Below, piece by piece: positions 17,891 through 27,234 of a DNA stretch of 64,000 nt. Where the stretch lies: IMG/VR virus record IMGVR_UViG_3300017917_003446, positions 51,473 to 115,472 of that record, one strand, 5' to 3'. This DNA comes from a virus. Positions within the stretch are counted from its first letter, which is position 1, and each line of letters opens with the position of its first letter. The translations under genes were made by a program, and so were the position numbers. Under the pieces are notes generated by a model. It had not been told where the DNA came from. It was given only the letters and a program-made list of their open reading frames with translations, and did not search any database.

Positions 17891-19374
17891 TGGCAGACAT
17901 TAGTATTAGAAAGAAAAATGAAGTACATCTTATTGTAGATTCAGATCCTTCAATTGCTCAAGAATTAAACGATCATTTTTCGTTTGATGTGCCCGGAGCA
18001 AAATTTCATCCATTGTATAAGTCTCGTATGTGGGACGGAAAAGTTCATTTGTTTTCTATGTTTACAAAAGAATTATACGTTGGCTTGAAGGAGTATCTTG
18101 AAAATTTTGCAGTTGAACGTGATTATCAAATAGATGAAAGTAATTATAAACCTGCTAAAGATGAATGCACTATAGAAGAAGTAAAAGATTTTTGTGAATC
18201 GTTAAAATTATCATCAAAAGATCAACCAATTCAAATTAGGGAATATCAAATAGATGCAATCTATCAGGCAATTATCAACGGAAGACGCCTTTTATTATCG
18301 CCAACTGGTTCGGGAAAATCTCTTATTATTTACTGCCTCATACGATGGCATCAAAAGTATGGAAGACGACAACTTATTCTTGTCCCTACAACAAGCCTTG
18401 TGGAACAGATGTACTCAGATTTCCAAGACTATTCAGGATTAAATGGTTGGAAAGCTACAGAAAATTGTAGAAGAATTTACGGTGGGCATGAAAAAGTAAA
18501 TGATTATAATGTAGTAATAAGTACATGGCAATCACTTTATAAAATGCCTAAACAATTTTTTGCTGAGTTTCAAACCATATACGGAGATGAAGCACATCTA
18601 TTTAAGGCAAAAAGTTTGACCGGTATTCTTAACAAGTGTGCTATCAGCCCATATAGAATAGGTACTACCGGAACATTGGATGGAACTAAAACTCATAAGT
18701 TGGTGCTTGAAGGATTATTTGGTCCTGTTTATAAAGTAACAACTACCAAAAAATTAATAACAGATAAAACACTAGCTGATCTTCAGATATACAATCTAAT
18801 TCTTGAATATCCTGAAGAAATTAGAAAATTATTGCGAGGCAGAACATATCAGGAAGAAATGGATTTTCTTGTCCAATACCCTGCAAGAAATAAATTTATT
18901 CGAAATCTAGCATTGAAACAAAAAGGAAACACATTGGTGTTGTTTCAATTTGTAGAAAAACACGGAAAATTGCTATATGATATGATTCAGGCAAAGTGCG
19001 AGGATAGGCAAGTCTTTTTTGTTTATGGTGGAACAGATACAGAACAACGTGAACTCGTAAGACAATTGACAGAGAAAGAAAATGATGCTATAATAGTGGC
19101 ATCGTATGGCACATTCTCAACTGGGATAAATATTAAAAATCTTCACAATATTATTTTTGCTTCTCCATCCAAATCTAGGATTAGAAATTTACAATCAATT
19201 GGAAGAGGATTGAGAACAAGTGAAACCAAACAGGCATGTAACTTATACGATATAGGCGACGATTTATCTTGGAAATCCAAAAAAAATTATACGTTATTAC
19301 ATATGATTGAGCGAATAAAAATCTACAATGATGAGCACTTTGATTACAAACTACTAAAGGTGCCGATTCAATGA
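17890..19374 (+). CDS. uvsW: DNA/RNA helicase UvsW
   Basis: 494 residues, superfamily 2. The N-terminal ~100 residues match the UvsW substrate-binding domain (FDVPGAKFHPLYKSRMWDGK). Then come Walker A SPTGSGKS (~136), the DEAH box GDEAHLF (~231), TGTLDG, and the C-terminal helicase motifs ASYGTFSTG and QSIGRGLRTSE. It unwinds R-loops and branched DNA, switching origin-dependent to recombination-dependent replication. The ATG overlapping the uvsY stop is preferred over the GTG just upstream. Confidence 0.95.
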   Translation: MADISIRKKNEVHLIVDSDPSIAQELNDHFSFDVPGAKFHPLYKSRMWDGKVHLFSMFTKELYVGLKEYLENFAVERDYQIDESNYKPAKDECTIEEVKDFCESLKLSSKDQPIQIREYQIDAIYQAIINGRRLLLSPTGSGKSLIIYCLIRWHQKYGRRQLILVPTTSLVEQMYSDFQDYSGLNGWKATENCRRIYGGHEKVNDYNVVISTWQSLYKMPKQFFAEFQTIYGDEAHLFKAKSLTGILNKCAISPYRIGTTGTLDGTKTHKLVLEGLFGPVYKVTTTKKLITDKTLADLQIYNLILEYPEEIRKLLRGRTYQEEMDFLVQYPARNKFIRNLALKQKGNTLVLFQFVEKHGKLLYDMIQAKCEDRQVFFVYGGTDTEQRELVRQLTEKENDAIIVASYGTFSTGINIKNLHNIIFASPSKSRIRNLQSIGRGLRTSETKQACNLYDIGDDLSWKSKKNYTLLHMIERIKIYNDEHFDYKLLKVPIQ

Positions 19375-19838
19375 AAACCAAATTAAATTACAAATTTATT
19401 AAATTAACAAATGGTGATGATATAATTTGTACTTTGGATTCAGATACAACCAAATTAAAACAGAACGAAAAATTATTTGTTGTTGATCCTGTCTTGGTTG
19501 TTAGAATGAGATATCCTAGAGGTATGTCTATGGTAGAAGGATACGTATTTCAACCATGGGTAAGTTATGCTGCTCAATCTGTTTTTGAAATACCTGCATG
19601 GAGTATAGTAACATCTGCAGATTTAGAAGATAAAATTAAAGAGACTTATATCAAATATATTACTGAAGAAGTGTCTACCAATGTAGTACAAAAAACAACT
19701 GAAGATGATCCGCAAATATCTAAGGAAGAAGCAATAAGAATTGCAGACATGCTTAGTTCAATTACAATGTCACAAAAGGATGAAGAAGATGCCGAGGAAG
19801 AAACAAGTAGTCCCCGCGGGCGACGCACTCTCCATTGA
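19371..19838 (+). CDS. Sm-like fold phage protein
   Basis: 155 residues. The first ~90 residues begin FIKLTNGDDIICTLDSD, a pattern like the Sm1 motif of LSm proteins, and align by eye with the smaller protein at 45108-45392. The acidic C-terminal tail (DEEDAEEETSS) overlaps the gp55 start. Such proteins recur beside gp55 in marine T4-like phages; function unknown, perhaps RNA binding. The ATG overlaps the uvsW stop. Confidence 0.6.
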   Translation: MKTKLNYKFIKLTNGDDIICTLDSDTTKLKQNEKLFVVDPVLVVRMRYPRGMSMVEGYVFQPWVSYAAQSVFEIPAWSIVTSADLEDKIKETYIKYITEEVSTNVVQKTTEDDPQISKEEAIRIADMLSSITMSQKDEEDAEEETSSPRGRRTLH

Positions 19839-20391
19839 AGAACCTATTCCTGTTTCTTCTCATTATGTAGATAATAAGAAATTTCTACAAGCATTAATTG
19901 AGTATAGAGCAAGTATAGAAAGTGCAAAAGCTGCAGGTAAAGAACAACCACAGGTGCCTAATTATATAGGTGAATGTTTTATAAAAATAGCCACTCATTT
20001 ATCATATAAATCTAACTTTATTAATTACACTTTTAAAGATGATATGATTAGCGATGGTATTGAGAATTGTCTCACAGCTGTTGCTAAATTTGATCCAGCA
20101 AAATCATCTAATCCTTTCGCATATTATACTCAGATAATTTATTTTGCCTTTTTGCGTAGAATTCAAAAAGAAAAGAAAATGCAGGCAACTAAATATAAGA
20201 TGATTGAATCTATGGATTTGGATGCTATTATTACTCAAGAACATGATAGTGGAGAATTTAATAATCAATTCTTAGATTATCTAAAGAAACAATTGGATCA
20301 AGTAGATATTGATAAACGAGTAGTTAATCTACCTAAAAAGAACAAATTAGCTGAGGAAGAAACCAAAAGTACACTTGATCTAGATGATTAG
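19789..20391 (+). CDS. gp55: Late sigma factor gp55
   Basis: 200 residues. The core (YKSNFINYTFKDDMISDGIENCL, then FDPAKSSNPFAYYTQIIYFAFLRRIQKEKK) is the sigma70 region-2-like part that melts TATAAATA promoters. The start chosen has AAGGA eight bases upstream and gives MPRKKQ; an upstream ATG lacks room for a ribosome-binding site. The C-terminus (STLDLDD) is acidic with hydrophobics, as expected for the sliding-clamp contact. It overlaps the Sm-like gene by 50 bases. Confidence 0.9.
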   Translation: MPRKKQVVPAGDALSIEEPIPVSSHYVDNKKFLQALIEYRASIESAKAAGKEQPQVPNYIGECFIKIATHLSYKSNFINYTFKDDMISDGIENCLTAVAKFDPAKSSNPFAYYTQIIYFAFLRRIQKEKKMQATKYKMIESMDLDAIITQEHDSGEFNNQFLDYLKKQLDQVDIDKRVVNLPKKNKLAEEETKSTLDLDD

Positions 20392-20404
20392 TTTACTATA
20401 TAAT
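20375..20404 (+). promoter_or_regulatory. Putative sigma70-type promoter for the modification operon
   Basis: TTGATC, an 18-base spacer, then TATAAT, ending 26 bases before the queE ATG. It overlaps the end of gp55. The -10 box is perfect and the -35 is four of six. Suggests early or middle expression of the 7-deazaguanine genes by host polymerase. Confidence 0.5.
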
Positions 20405-20429
20405 ATAAGATTATTTACTGGAATATGTT

Positions 20430-21275
20430 ATGAGCAAAATTAAAATATCGGAGTTATTTTATTCTATTCAAGGTGAAGGCCGATTCATGGGTGTGCCTTC
20501 AGTCTTTTTAAGGACATTTGGCTGTAACTTTACTTGTGACGGTTTCGGTAAACCTAAAGGAGAAAAGAGTGACGAGCGAGACATCATTGCACAACACGCG
20601 GATCAGTACAAAAATTATAAATCTTTGCCTTTGGTTACTACAGGCTGTGATAGTTACGCTAGTTGGGATGTTAGGTTCAAGCATCTTAGCCCTGTTGTGT
20701 CTATTGATGTCATTGTTGATGCCATTCTACATATGCTACCTCATGGCAAGTGGACAAGTGAGCATCTCGTTATTACAGGAGGCGAACCACTCCTTGGGTG
20801 GCAAAGAGCGTACCCTGATCTCCTCTCGCATCCCGATATGGTCAATCTTCAAGAGCTCACGTTCGAGACCAATGGAACACAAAAACTAGAAGCAAAATTT
20901 TCTGAATATCTTAAGACTCATTGGCGTAAAGGTTGGGATAAGCTTACTTTTAGTGTAAGTCCCAAGCTAAGTGTTAGTGGCGAAAAATGGGAAGATGCCA
21001 TACAACCTGAAGTAATTGAACAGTATCAGGAACATGGATATGTCTATTTAAAGTTTGTAGTTGCAGATGAAAAAGATGTAGCAGAGGCAGCTATGGCGGT
21101 TGAATGTTATAGAGATAATGGATTTACAGGTCCAGTTTATCTAATGCCTATTGGTGGAGTAGAATCAGTTTATGCTATGAATAATAAAAATGTTGCATTG
21201 ATGGCAATGAAGAAAGGCTGGCGTTATAGTGATAGACTTCAGGTGCCGTTATTTAAAAATGAGTGGGGAACTTAA
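20430..21275 (+). CDS. queE: 7-carboxy-7-deazaguanine synthase QueE (radical SAM), with long cluster-loop insertion
   Basis: 281 residues. The QueE start (ISELFYSIQGEGRFMGVPSVFLRTFGC) and the SAM-binding VITGGEPLLG are clear. QueE rearranges carboxy-tetrahydropterin to 7-carboxy-7-deazaguanine. The usual compact CxxxCxxC is broken here: Cys32 and Cys36 are followed by a 36-residue Lys/Asp-rich insert before Cys73 (TTGCDSYASWD, the equivalent of CDTxYAW). All three cluster ligands are therefore present. A patch at about 20740-20880 has visibly higher GC than its surroundings. First gene of the modification block; its stop overlaps folE. Confidence 0.88.
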   Translation: MSKIKISELFYSIQGEGRFMGVPSVFLRTFGCNFTCDGFGKPKGEKSDERDIIAQHADQYKNYKSLPLVTTGCDSYASWDVRFKHLSPVVSIDVIVDAILHMLPHGKWTSEHLVITGGEPLLGWQRAYPDLLSHPDMVNLQELTFETNGTQKLEAKFSEYLKTHWRKGWDKLTFSVSPKLSVSGEKWEDAIQPEVIEQYQEHGYVYLKFVVADEKDVAEAAMAVECYRDNGFTGPVYLMPIGGVESVYAMNNKNVALMAMKKGWRYSDRLQVPLFKNEWGT

Positions 21276-22009
21276 TGAATAGTAAACTTGTAGAAGAAGC
21301 ACCGTATCATCCTGGATATGAGGGTGCCGTTTTTGGGCGCCCAATGAGTCAAGTGATTCGTGAACGTATAAAGGAAGGACAGGCTAGATTTTTTGCCAAT
21401 GATAATATTTCACCTTTTATTCATAATGAAGATGAGATTGAATTGCTTGTAGATGAAGTAGCAGATAAGTTTCAACAAGTTTTACATTCTTTGTGTATTG
21501 ATACTCTTAACGATCATAATACACAGGACACAGCACGTCGTGTGGCTAAAATGTTTATAAAAGAAACATTTAGGGGTCGCTATGCTAATCCGCCTAAAGT
21601 TACAGCATTTCCTAATGTAACAGAATATGATGAATTATATGTGACAGGTCCTATTACTATAAGGAGTACTTGTGCCCATCATTTTCAAAACATTGTTGGT
21701 AAAGCATATATTGGCGTATTTCCGGGCAAGAATGTTATCGGCCTTAGTAAGTTTAATCGTATCACGGATTGGATCGCTTCTCGCCCGCAGATTCAAGAAG
21801 AAATGACTGTTCAAATTGCTGATGCTATTCAGAAAGAAACCGAAGCAGAAGGTGTTGCAGTATTGATCCAAGCAGAACATCATTGTATGACGCATAGAGG
21901 TGTAAAGGAACATGAATCAGATATGACTACATCTGTTATGCGAGGCGCATTCAGAGAACATCCTCATTTGAAACAAGAGTTTTTTAACATCATTCATAAA
22001 ATGAAATGA
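21275..22009 (+). CDS. folE: GTP cyclohydrolase I (FolE)
   Basis: 244 residues. It has TARRVAKMF-type GTP-binding elements, the zinc Cys and catalytic His in TCAHHF, the GLSKFNRI block, and the second zinc Cys in HHCMTHRG. It converts GTP to dihydroneopterin triphosphate, the entry to 7-deazaguanine as well as folate synthesis. The N-terminal ~60 residues (HPGYEGAVFGRPMS) are an extension over bacterial enzymes. The ATG overlaps the queE stop (TAATG); an upstream GTG is rejected. Its neighbours favour the 7-deazaguanine role. Confidence 0.93.
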   Translation: MNSKLVEEAPYHPGYEGAVFGRPMSQVIRERIKEGQARFFANDNISPFIHNEDEIELLVDEVADKFQQVLHSLCIDTLNDHNTQDTARRVAKMFIKETFRGRYANPPKVTAFPNVTEYDELYVTGPITIRSTCAHHFQNIVGKAYIGVFPGKNVIGLSKFNRITDWIASRPQIQEEMTVQIADAIQKETEAEGVAVLIQAEHHCMTHRGVKEHESDMTTSVMRGAFREHPHLKQEFFNIIHKMK

Positions 22010-23379
22010 AACTATATAGCAAACGAATAGCATTTTGTATTAGTGATCAACATCTTGTATCTCACGGTGGTATAGGTCAATTTGCCAAAGGATTTACTGA
22101 AATGGCAAATAGACTAGGTTGGAAAGTAGATATAATTATGGACAAGGCCCCAACAGGAGGTTTTAGTTCTGTTGTTGAGGGATTTGGAGCTACATTAGTC
22201 TATCCAACAACTTCAAATTCTTATTCGGAACATACTGGCACATTTGCATTTAATGATTCAGTAAATTTTGAGAAGATAATAAATTTTAGACGAGCATTAA
22301 TGTATGCTATGTCTATGAATCTTTATGATATGATTGTGTGCAATTCTATGGAGTCTATGCCCGCAGCATTCTCTCTTGATCTCGGTAGAAATATCCCTGT
22401 GGTATTTTATACACATGAAGAGTCTATGGTCTTTAGAGATACTAGAAAATTTAAAGGCGTATTTACAGAAAGTTGTAATGAATTTTTTAATAGATTAATG
22501 ACGGTAGAACATGCTTTCGTTGGCACACAATCGCAAAGAAATGTTGATGAATTAAAGTCGAATGGTAGTAACAATGCAACTTTGCTTCCAATGCCTATGT
22601 CAGAGCGAGATCTACTTACTCCTAACTATGAAGAAAGAACAGGTGTATTATACATAGGTAGATGGGAAGATAGAAAAAATCCAGAAGCATTTTTAGATGT
22701 AATAAAGAAGACTGGATTGCCTGCAAAAATTATTACAAATAGTAACGGAAAAAAGAAATTTGAAATACGTCTTGCTGAATTAGGTATTACAGATTATGAA
22801 TTAAAAGCCGGGATAGTAGGTAAGGAGAAAGTTGATTTTATAAAATCTGCAAGAGTGCACTTTAATCCTTCACTAAGAGAAAATTATCCATTTACATTCT
22901 TTGAATGTATGGGGCATATGCCAAGTATCGTTATAGATAAATCTGAATGGGTAACTAATTTCGATAAGAAATATTATGCTAGAATTAAAACAGAAGAAGT
23001 ACCTGCATTCATTAAAAAGATATATGAAAATATGAATCCTAAAGAATGGTATGATACTGGCGCTTTAGAATACGTAAAACAGTTAGATGAGAACACTGCA
23101 GATAAATGGGTAAACTTTTTGGACTCATACTCGCCTTCATCTATATCTAAATCTGATTCGGCAAAAATTAATACATATGATACAGTTAAATATTTGGATT
23201 TCATAAAAGAATTAAATAGAAAGTCTTTGGCTATCGAAGACATTAAAAGTGTATTGACAAATAAGCATAAGTATAATATAATCTATACTGATGACAACAC
23301 CTATCTATCAAAAGACAAACACTTTGTCCCCAACGAAAAGACTAGTAATAGTGCTAGTCTAGAGGATTTATTTGCATGA
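22006..23379 (+). CDS. GT-B glycosyltransferase in the modification block
   Basis: 457 residues. The N-terminal half has the GGIGQFAKGF loop of GT4-like enzymes. The C-terminal half has GVLYIGRWEDRKNPEAF and the FNPSLRENYPFTFFECM acceptor/nucleotide-sugar motif with the E-x7-E-like pattern. A ~90-residue charged tail ends in SLEDLFA, identical to the end of the DpdA encoded next. The gene is coupled to folE and dpdA by ATGA overlaps. It might glucosylate the modified base, by analogy to T4 DNA glucosyltransferases, or act on glycans; the context favours DNA. Confidence 0.75.
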   Translation: MKLYSKRIAFCISDQHLVSHGGIGQFAKGFTEMANRLGWKVDIIMDKAPTGGFSSVVEGFGATLVYPTTSNSYSEHTGTFAFNDSVNFEKIINFRRALMYAMSMNLYDMIVCNSMESMPAAFSLDLGRNIPVVFYTHEESMVFRDTRKFKGVFTESCNEFFNRLMTVEHAFVGTQSQRNVDELKSNGSNNATLLPMPMSERDLLTPNYEERTGVLYIGRWEDRKNPEAFLDVIKKTGLPAKIITNSNGKKKFEIRLAELGITDYELKAGIVGKEKVDFIKSARVHFNPSLRENYPFTFFECMGHMPSIVIDKSEWVTNFDKKYYARIKTEEVPAFIKKIYENMNPKEWYDTGALEYVKQLDENTADKWVNFLDSYSPSSISKSDSAKINTYDTVKYLDFIKELNRKSLAIEDIKSVLTNKHKYNIIYTDDNTYLSKDKHFVPNEKTSNSASLEDLFA

Positions 23380-24659
23380 AGATTTTCGAATATGTGATTT
23401 CCGGTCCTGCGTATCTGCGCCTTGGTGCAGAACAATGTAACGACCCGGAAACACTTGACATGATTAATACTCTTATTTCAAAGACATGCCATAATCAAAA
23501 TAATCATACCTTCTCACTTTTGTATAACGGTTTTACAGAAAAGAACTTTGGTGCTAAACTACAAAAGTACAGACCTGCTATTAAACAGATTCACGCAGAC
23601 TCAGGCGGTTTGCAGATTATAACTCGAGGATTACAAAATACTCCTGAGGTAAGAGATAAAGTATATACCAATCAAGGCACTTATGCAGATATAGGTATGG
23701 CTTTTGATGAGATTCCTGTTAAGGCTACTCAGGATGGTAAATCATCTAAGATAGATACCAAGCGTAGATTCTTTGACAGAGAAAATTTTGATGCGTATGC
23801 TACTCAAACAGGCAAAAATGTTCGAGCACAAATAGAAAAATTTGCAGAACTTAAATCTAATTGTAGACCATTTGTAATTATACATGGCGCATCCCATGAT
23901 ACATATCAACAATGGGCGGAGGCAATTTTAAGAGAAGTATCTGAACCATTACATGATAGAATCGGTGGTGTAGCTATGGGATCAGCTGCACTTGGTATGG
24001 GGCAGTTAGAAGATGTAAAAAGAGCATTCTATGTTACTCTAATGCCTTTTAGTAAACCATTTCATCTACACGTACTTGGTGTTGGTGCATTAAGACGTAT
24101 GCTTCCTTATTTACTATTCAGTCAAACAGGTTTATATGATGGCATTGATATCTCTTATGATTCTACTACTCATTCTATGTCCTTGGATAATGGTCTCTTT
24201 TATTTCTCACACTATAAAAAGACTCCGGGCTCCGCGTATGGCGGTACGTCGGTTAAAATGGGACGAGAATACTCAAACATTTATAGAACAGTGACAGAAG
24301 AAATTAATAATGTTTGTGGTACTACTTACGAGCCAGAAGAATATCACAAGTTAATGAACTATCAGGTAACTGCCTATTTAGAAAAAGGTGGTAAGTTCAT
24401 AGATGTTATGAGAGCAAGATTAGCGTTTATTCTAACTAATGTACATAACTTTACTAAAGATGTTTCAGAACTTACTCAATCTAAAGAACAATTCTTAAAA
24501 TTTGCGAGAGACAAGGGTTGTGAAAATGAATATGCTACATTATTTGAAGTGAAAAATTTAACAGACTTTCTACATTGGGAAAAGCATGTGGGATGTCATA
24601 TGGAATCAGAATCAGTTGCAGATAAACCACCAGTATCGTTAGAGGATCTATTCGCATGA
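23376..24659 (+). CDS. dpdA: DpdA: TGT-like 7-deazaguanine DNA transglycosylase
   Basis: 427 residues. The TGT-like beta-barrel signature IHADSGGLQII near residue 75 carries the base-exchange Asp. The barrel continues through FVIIHGAS and GGVAMGSAALGMG, a tRNA-guanine transglycosylase-like substrate site, then HVLGVGALRRMLP. Phage TGT homologues next to FolE/QueD/QueE are DpdA enzymes that swap guanine in DNA for a 7-deazaguanine. The zinc-Cys pattern of bacterial TGT is not evident. It ends SLEDLFA. Overlaps both neighbours by 4 bases. The alternative of a tRNA-acting TGT is less likely in a phage. Confidence 0.8.
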   Translation: MKIFEYVISGPAYLRLGAEQCNDPETLDMINTLISKTCHNQNNHTFSLLYNGFTEKNFGAKLQKYRPAIKQIHADSGGLQIITRGLQNTPEVRDKVYTNQGTYADIGMAFDEIPVKATQDGKSSKIDTKRRFFDRENFDAYATQTGKNVRAQIEKFAELKSNCRPFVIIHGASHDTYQQWAEAILREVSEPLHDRIGGVAMGSAALGMGQLEDVKRAFYVTLMPFSKPFHLHVLGVGALRRMLPYLLFSQTGLYDGIDISYDSTTHSMSLDNGLFYFSHYKKTPGSAYGGTSVKMGREYSNIYRTVTEEINNVCGTTYEPEEYHKLMNYQVTAYLEKGGKFIDVMRARLAFILTNVHNFTKDVSELTQSKEQFLKFARDKGCENEYATLFEVKNLTDFLHWEKHVGCHMESESVADKPPVSLEDLFA

Positions 24660-25039
24660 TTATTAAACAAGACGTCAGACCAAGAACAGAAACCTATATT
24701 AAAATTAGAACTGAATTTGAAGGATATCATCGTTATCCTATTGCTAGTCAAATTGATCCTCGTATTGCCTTTCTTGAAAATGAACACAGGCATATGTTTA
24801 AGGTTGAGGTTAAAATCTCTGTATCACATCTTGATAGAGAGCTAGAGTTCTTTTTAGTTAAATGGGCACTGCAAGATTTTATCAAAGGCGGCAATATGAA
24901 TCATAAATCTTGTGAAATGATTGCTACAGATATTCTTGAACAACATCTTATTCCAAAGTATGGGCAAAGATTTTATGAGATTGTAGTATCAGAAGATGGT
25001 GAGTCTGACGGTATCGTAACATATTATCCGGGTGAGTAA
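24656..25039 (+). CDS. QueD-like T-fold protein retaining zinc triad only
   Basis: 127 residues that line up by eye with E. coli QueD. FEGYHRYP matches FEAAHRLP (first zinc His, residue 25) and EHRHMFKVEV matches LHGHSFMVRL (His44, His46). The C-terminal SCEMIATDILE and the final VTYYPGE match SEVLAKWIWD and IYRGE. It lacks the catalytic Cys and the Asp-His pair. The other QueD homologue, 27235-27744, has the opposite set. It may be a partner subunit or an evolved paralogue. Conserved position directly after dpdA. Confidence 0.6.
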   Translation: MIIKQDVRPRTETYIKIRTEFEGYHRYPIASQIDPRIAFLENEHRHMFKVEVKISVSHLDRELEFFLVKWALQDFIKGGNMNHKSCEMIATDILEQHLIPKYGQRFYEIVVSEDGESDGIVTYYPGE

Positions 25040-26205
25040 TGGGCAAACTATATTATATGGGGCTGGAGCCTTACGAGGGCCGTTACACTTTGCAGTTACA
25101 GCATTGGAGTGAGGAAGTATTCAAGCGTAGAGGTATTGAATATGAGGTGATTCATGGTGAGTTACTTGATACTTCAAAGTCTATTGTTACGGGGCAAGTA
25201 TTAGATGCCCATGGTCGCAGCTATTATTCTTTGACACAGATGGCAAAACTTGTAGCAAAAATGAAGGCGGGTGAAGTAACTTGGGAAGATACTATTTTCT
25301 TTGAGGATATGTTTACTCCTGGTATGGAAGCATTGCCTTACATCATGGATCAGACTACTCCAGAATTTTGCCCTAATGTGTGGGTAAGATGTTTGGCACA
25401 AACTATTGATCCTGACGACTTTCTTCATGTGTGGCACATGGAAGAATGGATGAGTAAATATGAGCATATGGTCAATACATTTGTCAAAGGTGTTTTGGCA
25501 TCTAATGAAGAAATGGTTGCTCATATGAAAATTGCAGGTTGGAATGTTCCTATTCATAATATTTCTGGTCTAGCATTTGGTAAAGAAGAAGTACAATCTA
25601 GAGTATCTGTTAGAAAAGACTTTCATAATCGTAAAAGGCGTGTATGTTTTGCTGCTAGATTTGATCAGGAAAAGCAACCTAATTTCTTTATGGATATGAT
25701 CGAAAGATTAAAACCATATCATGATATAGAGTTTTGTGTCCTATCAGGTGGACCTTTGCGTAGTAATGATGAATTGATACTTCAAAGGGCAAGAGAACTT
25801 AAACAAAAAGGTATGTTAACTATTCATGAGAACTTGAAGAAGAATGAGTATTATGAAATACTAGCAGATTCCCGAGTATTGTTTAATTGTGCTCTACAGG
25901 ATTGGGTATCTAATACAGCATCAGAAGCAGACGCACTTGGTACTAATTGTTTATATCCTGCGTATCGTTCTTTTCCTGAGACTTTCGCAAATGATTCTGA
26001 GTGTTTGTATATTCCTTGGTCTTGTGAAGATGCTGACACTAAATTAATTAAATTGCTTAATAAGCCAAGGCAAAATTTAGGCAAATTATCTGATTGGACA
26101 AATGGCACTATTGATCGTTGCTTAGACATAATGTATGATGAATCAGGTCAATGGTATAGAGGCGGCATAAGGTATCGTAATCATGTCACAGAATCTAAAT
26201 ACTAA
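25039..26205 (+). CDS. GT-B glycosyltransferase (GT4-like)
   Basis: 388 residues. The C-terminal domain has RRVCFAARFDQEKQPNFF, the classical GT4 entry, then a stretch of DSRVLFNCALQDWVSNTASEA, with an S/T-x-SEA acidic motif binding the nucleotide-sugar diphosphate. The N-terminal half includes a conserved DTIFFEDMFTPGMEALPYI segment. It overlaps the following epimerase gene by 23 bases. It sits between two QueD-like genes, so base or glycan decoration are both open. Confidence 0.75.
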   Translation: MGKLYYMGLEPYEGRYTLQLQHWSEEVFKRRGIEYEVIHGELLDTSKSIVTGQVLDAHGRSYYSLTQMAKLVAKMKAGEVTWEDTIFFEDMFTPGMEALPYIMDQTTPEFCPNVWVRCLAQTIDPDDFLHVWHMEEWMSKYEHMVNTFVKGVLASNEEMVAHMKIAGWNVPIHNISGLAFGKEEVQSRVSVRKDFHNRKRRVCFAARFDQEKQPNFFMDMIERLKPYHDIEFCVLSGGPLRSNDELILQRARELKQKGMLTIHENLKKNEYYEILADSRVLFNCALQDWVSNTASEADALGTNCLYPAYRSFPETFANDSECLYIPWSCEDADTKLIKLLNKPRQNLGKLSDWTNGTIDRCLDIMYDESGQWYRGGIRYRNHVTESKY

Positions 26206-27175
26206 AAATATTTTAGTAACAGGAGCCGCCGGTTACATTGGCGGTATAACTTGTATTGAATTAAAACGTAAAGGATATAATGTTTATGGTGTAGATAGAA
26301 GATATTTTGCACACTTAAATAAATTTTACGATGAATTTTTACAGTGTGATTTTACTGATTATGAAACATATCTGTTAATTAAACGAGTAAAACCTGCAGC
26401 AATTATTCATTGTGCTGGTACAAGTTTAGTTGGTCCTAGCTTTAAATCTCCAGGTGTGTACTTTGATAATAATGTAGCCAGAACAAATCGCCTACTTAAT
26501 TTTATTAAAGATGAATTACCGAATACCAAGTTTATTTTTAGTAGTAGTGCAGCAGTATATGGTAATTGGAATAAAGATGCATATAGAGAGTTTGATGACA
26601 CTAAACCGGTGTCCCCTTACGGGCAAACTAAATTAATGGCAGAAGAGATACTACATTGGTATCATAAAGCATATGGTTTAAAATATGTTGCACTAAGATA
26701 TTTCAATGCGTGTGGCGCAGACCCTGAAGGTGAACACGGTCAAGAACCAGATGCTACACATATTTTTGCTAAATTATTCGATGCTGCATTGAACGATAAA
26801 CCTTTCAATTTAAATGGTGCAAATTTTCCCACAAAGGATAATACCTGTATACGAGATTATGTGCATGTAACAGATATTGCAGATGCACATATAAAATGTA
26901 TTGACACTGATACTCAAGGGATATATAATTTAGGAAGTTACAAAGGAACTTCTAATCTTGACTGTTTAGAATATGTTGAAACTTTACTAAAAAAAGAGAT
27001 TGTCGTAAATGTTCAACCTGCTCTTGAAGGAGACCCTGCTATTTTAGTGGCAGATCCTACTAAATTTACAGCAAAAACAGGATGGACTGCTTGGAGAACT
27101 ATACCTATGGTAGTAAACAATTTAGAAAAATGGTATAATTCTAATATCTATAAAAATTATCTCAAGCGGCCTTAA
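26183..27175 (+). CDS. UDP-glucose 4-epimerase-like SDR (GalE family)
   Basis: 330 residues. Extended short-chain dehydrogenase with the NAD loop VTGAAGYIGG at residue ~13, the catalytic Ser-Tyr-Lys set (FSSSAAVYG, then PYGQTKLMAEE), and RYFNACGADPEGEHGQ, which is the typical GalE stretch. It likely interconverts UDP-Glc/UDP-Gal or the HexNAc forms, and could supply a sugar donor to the two flanking transferases. About 60 bases without a gene follow. Confidence 0.85.
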   Translation: MSQNLNTKNILVTGAAGYIGGITCIELKRKGYNVYGVDRRYFAHLNKFYDEFLQCDFTDYETYLLIKRVKPAAIIHCAGTSLVGPSFKSPGVYFDNNVARTNRLLNFIKDELPNTKFIFSSSAAVYGNWNKDAYREFDDTKPVSPYGQTKLMAEEILHWYHKAYGLKYVALRYFNACGADPEGEHGQEPDATHIFAKLFDAALNDKPFNLNGANFPTKDNTCIRDYVHVTDIADAHIKCIDTDTQGIYNLGSYKGTSNLDCLEYVETLLKKEIVVNVQPALEGDPAILVADPTKFTAKTGWTAWRTIPMVVNNLEKWYNSNIYKNYLKRP

Positions 27176-27234
27176 GACGCTCATCCCGCTCAATAAATTC
27201 TGCGTGTCATCAAACTTACTCAACGAGGCAAGAG

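Noticed and set aside
23376-24659. A host-type tRNA-guanine transglycosylase for queuosine
   Set aside because: The zinc-Cys pattern is not seen, the phage context with FolE/QueD/QueE matches DpdA systems, and the tail is shared with a neighbouring GT. Not formally excluded.
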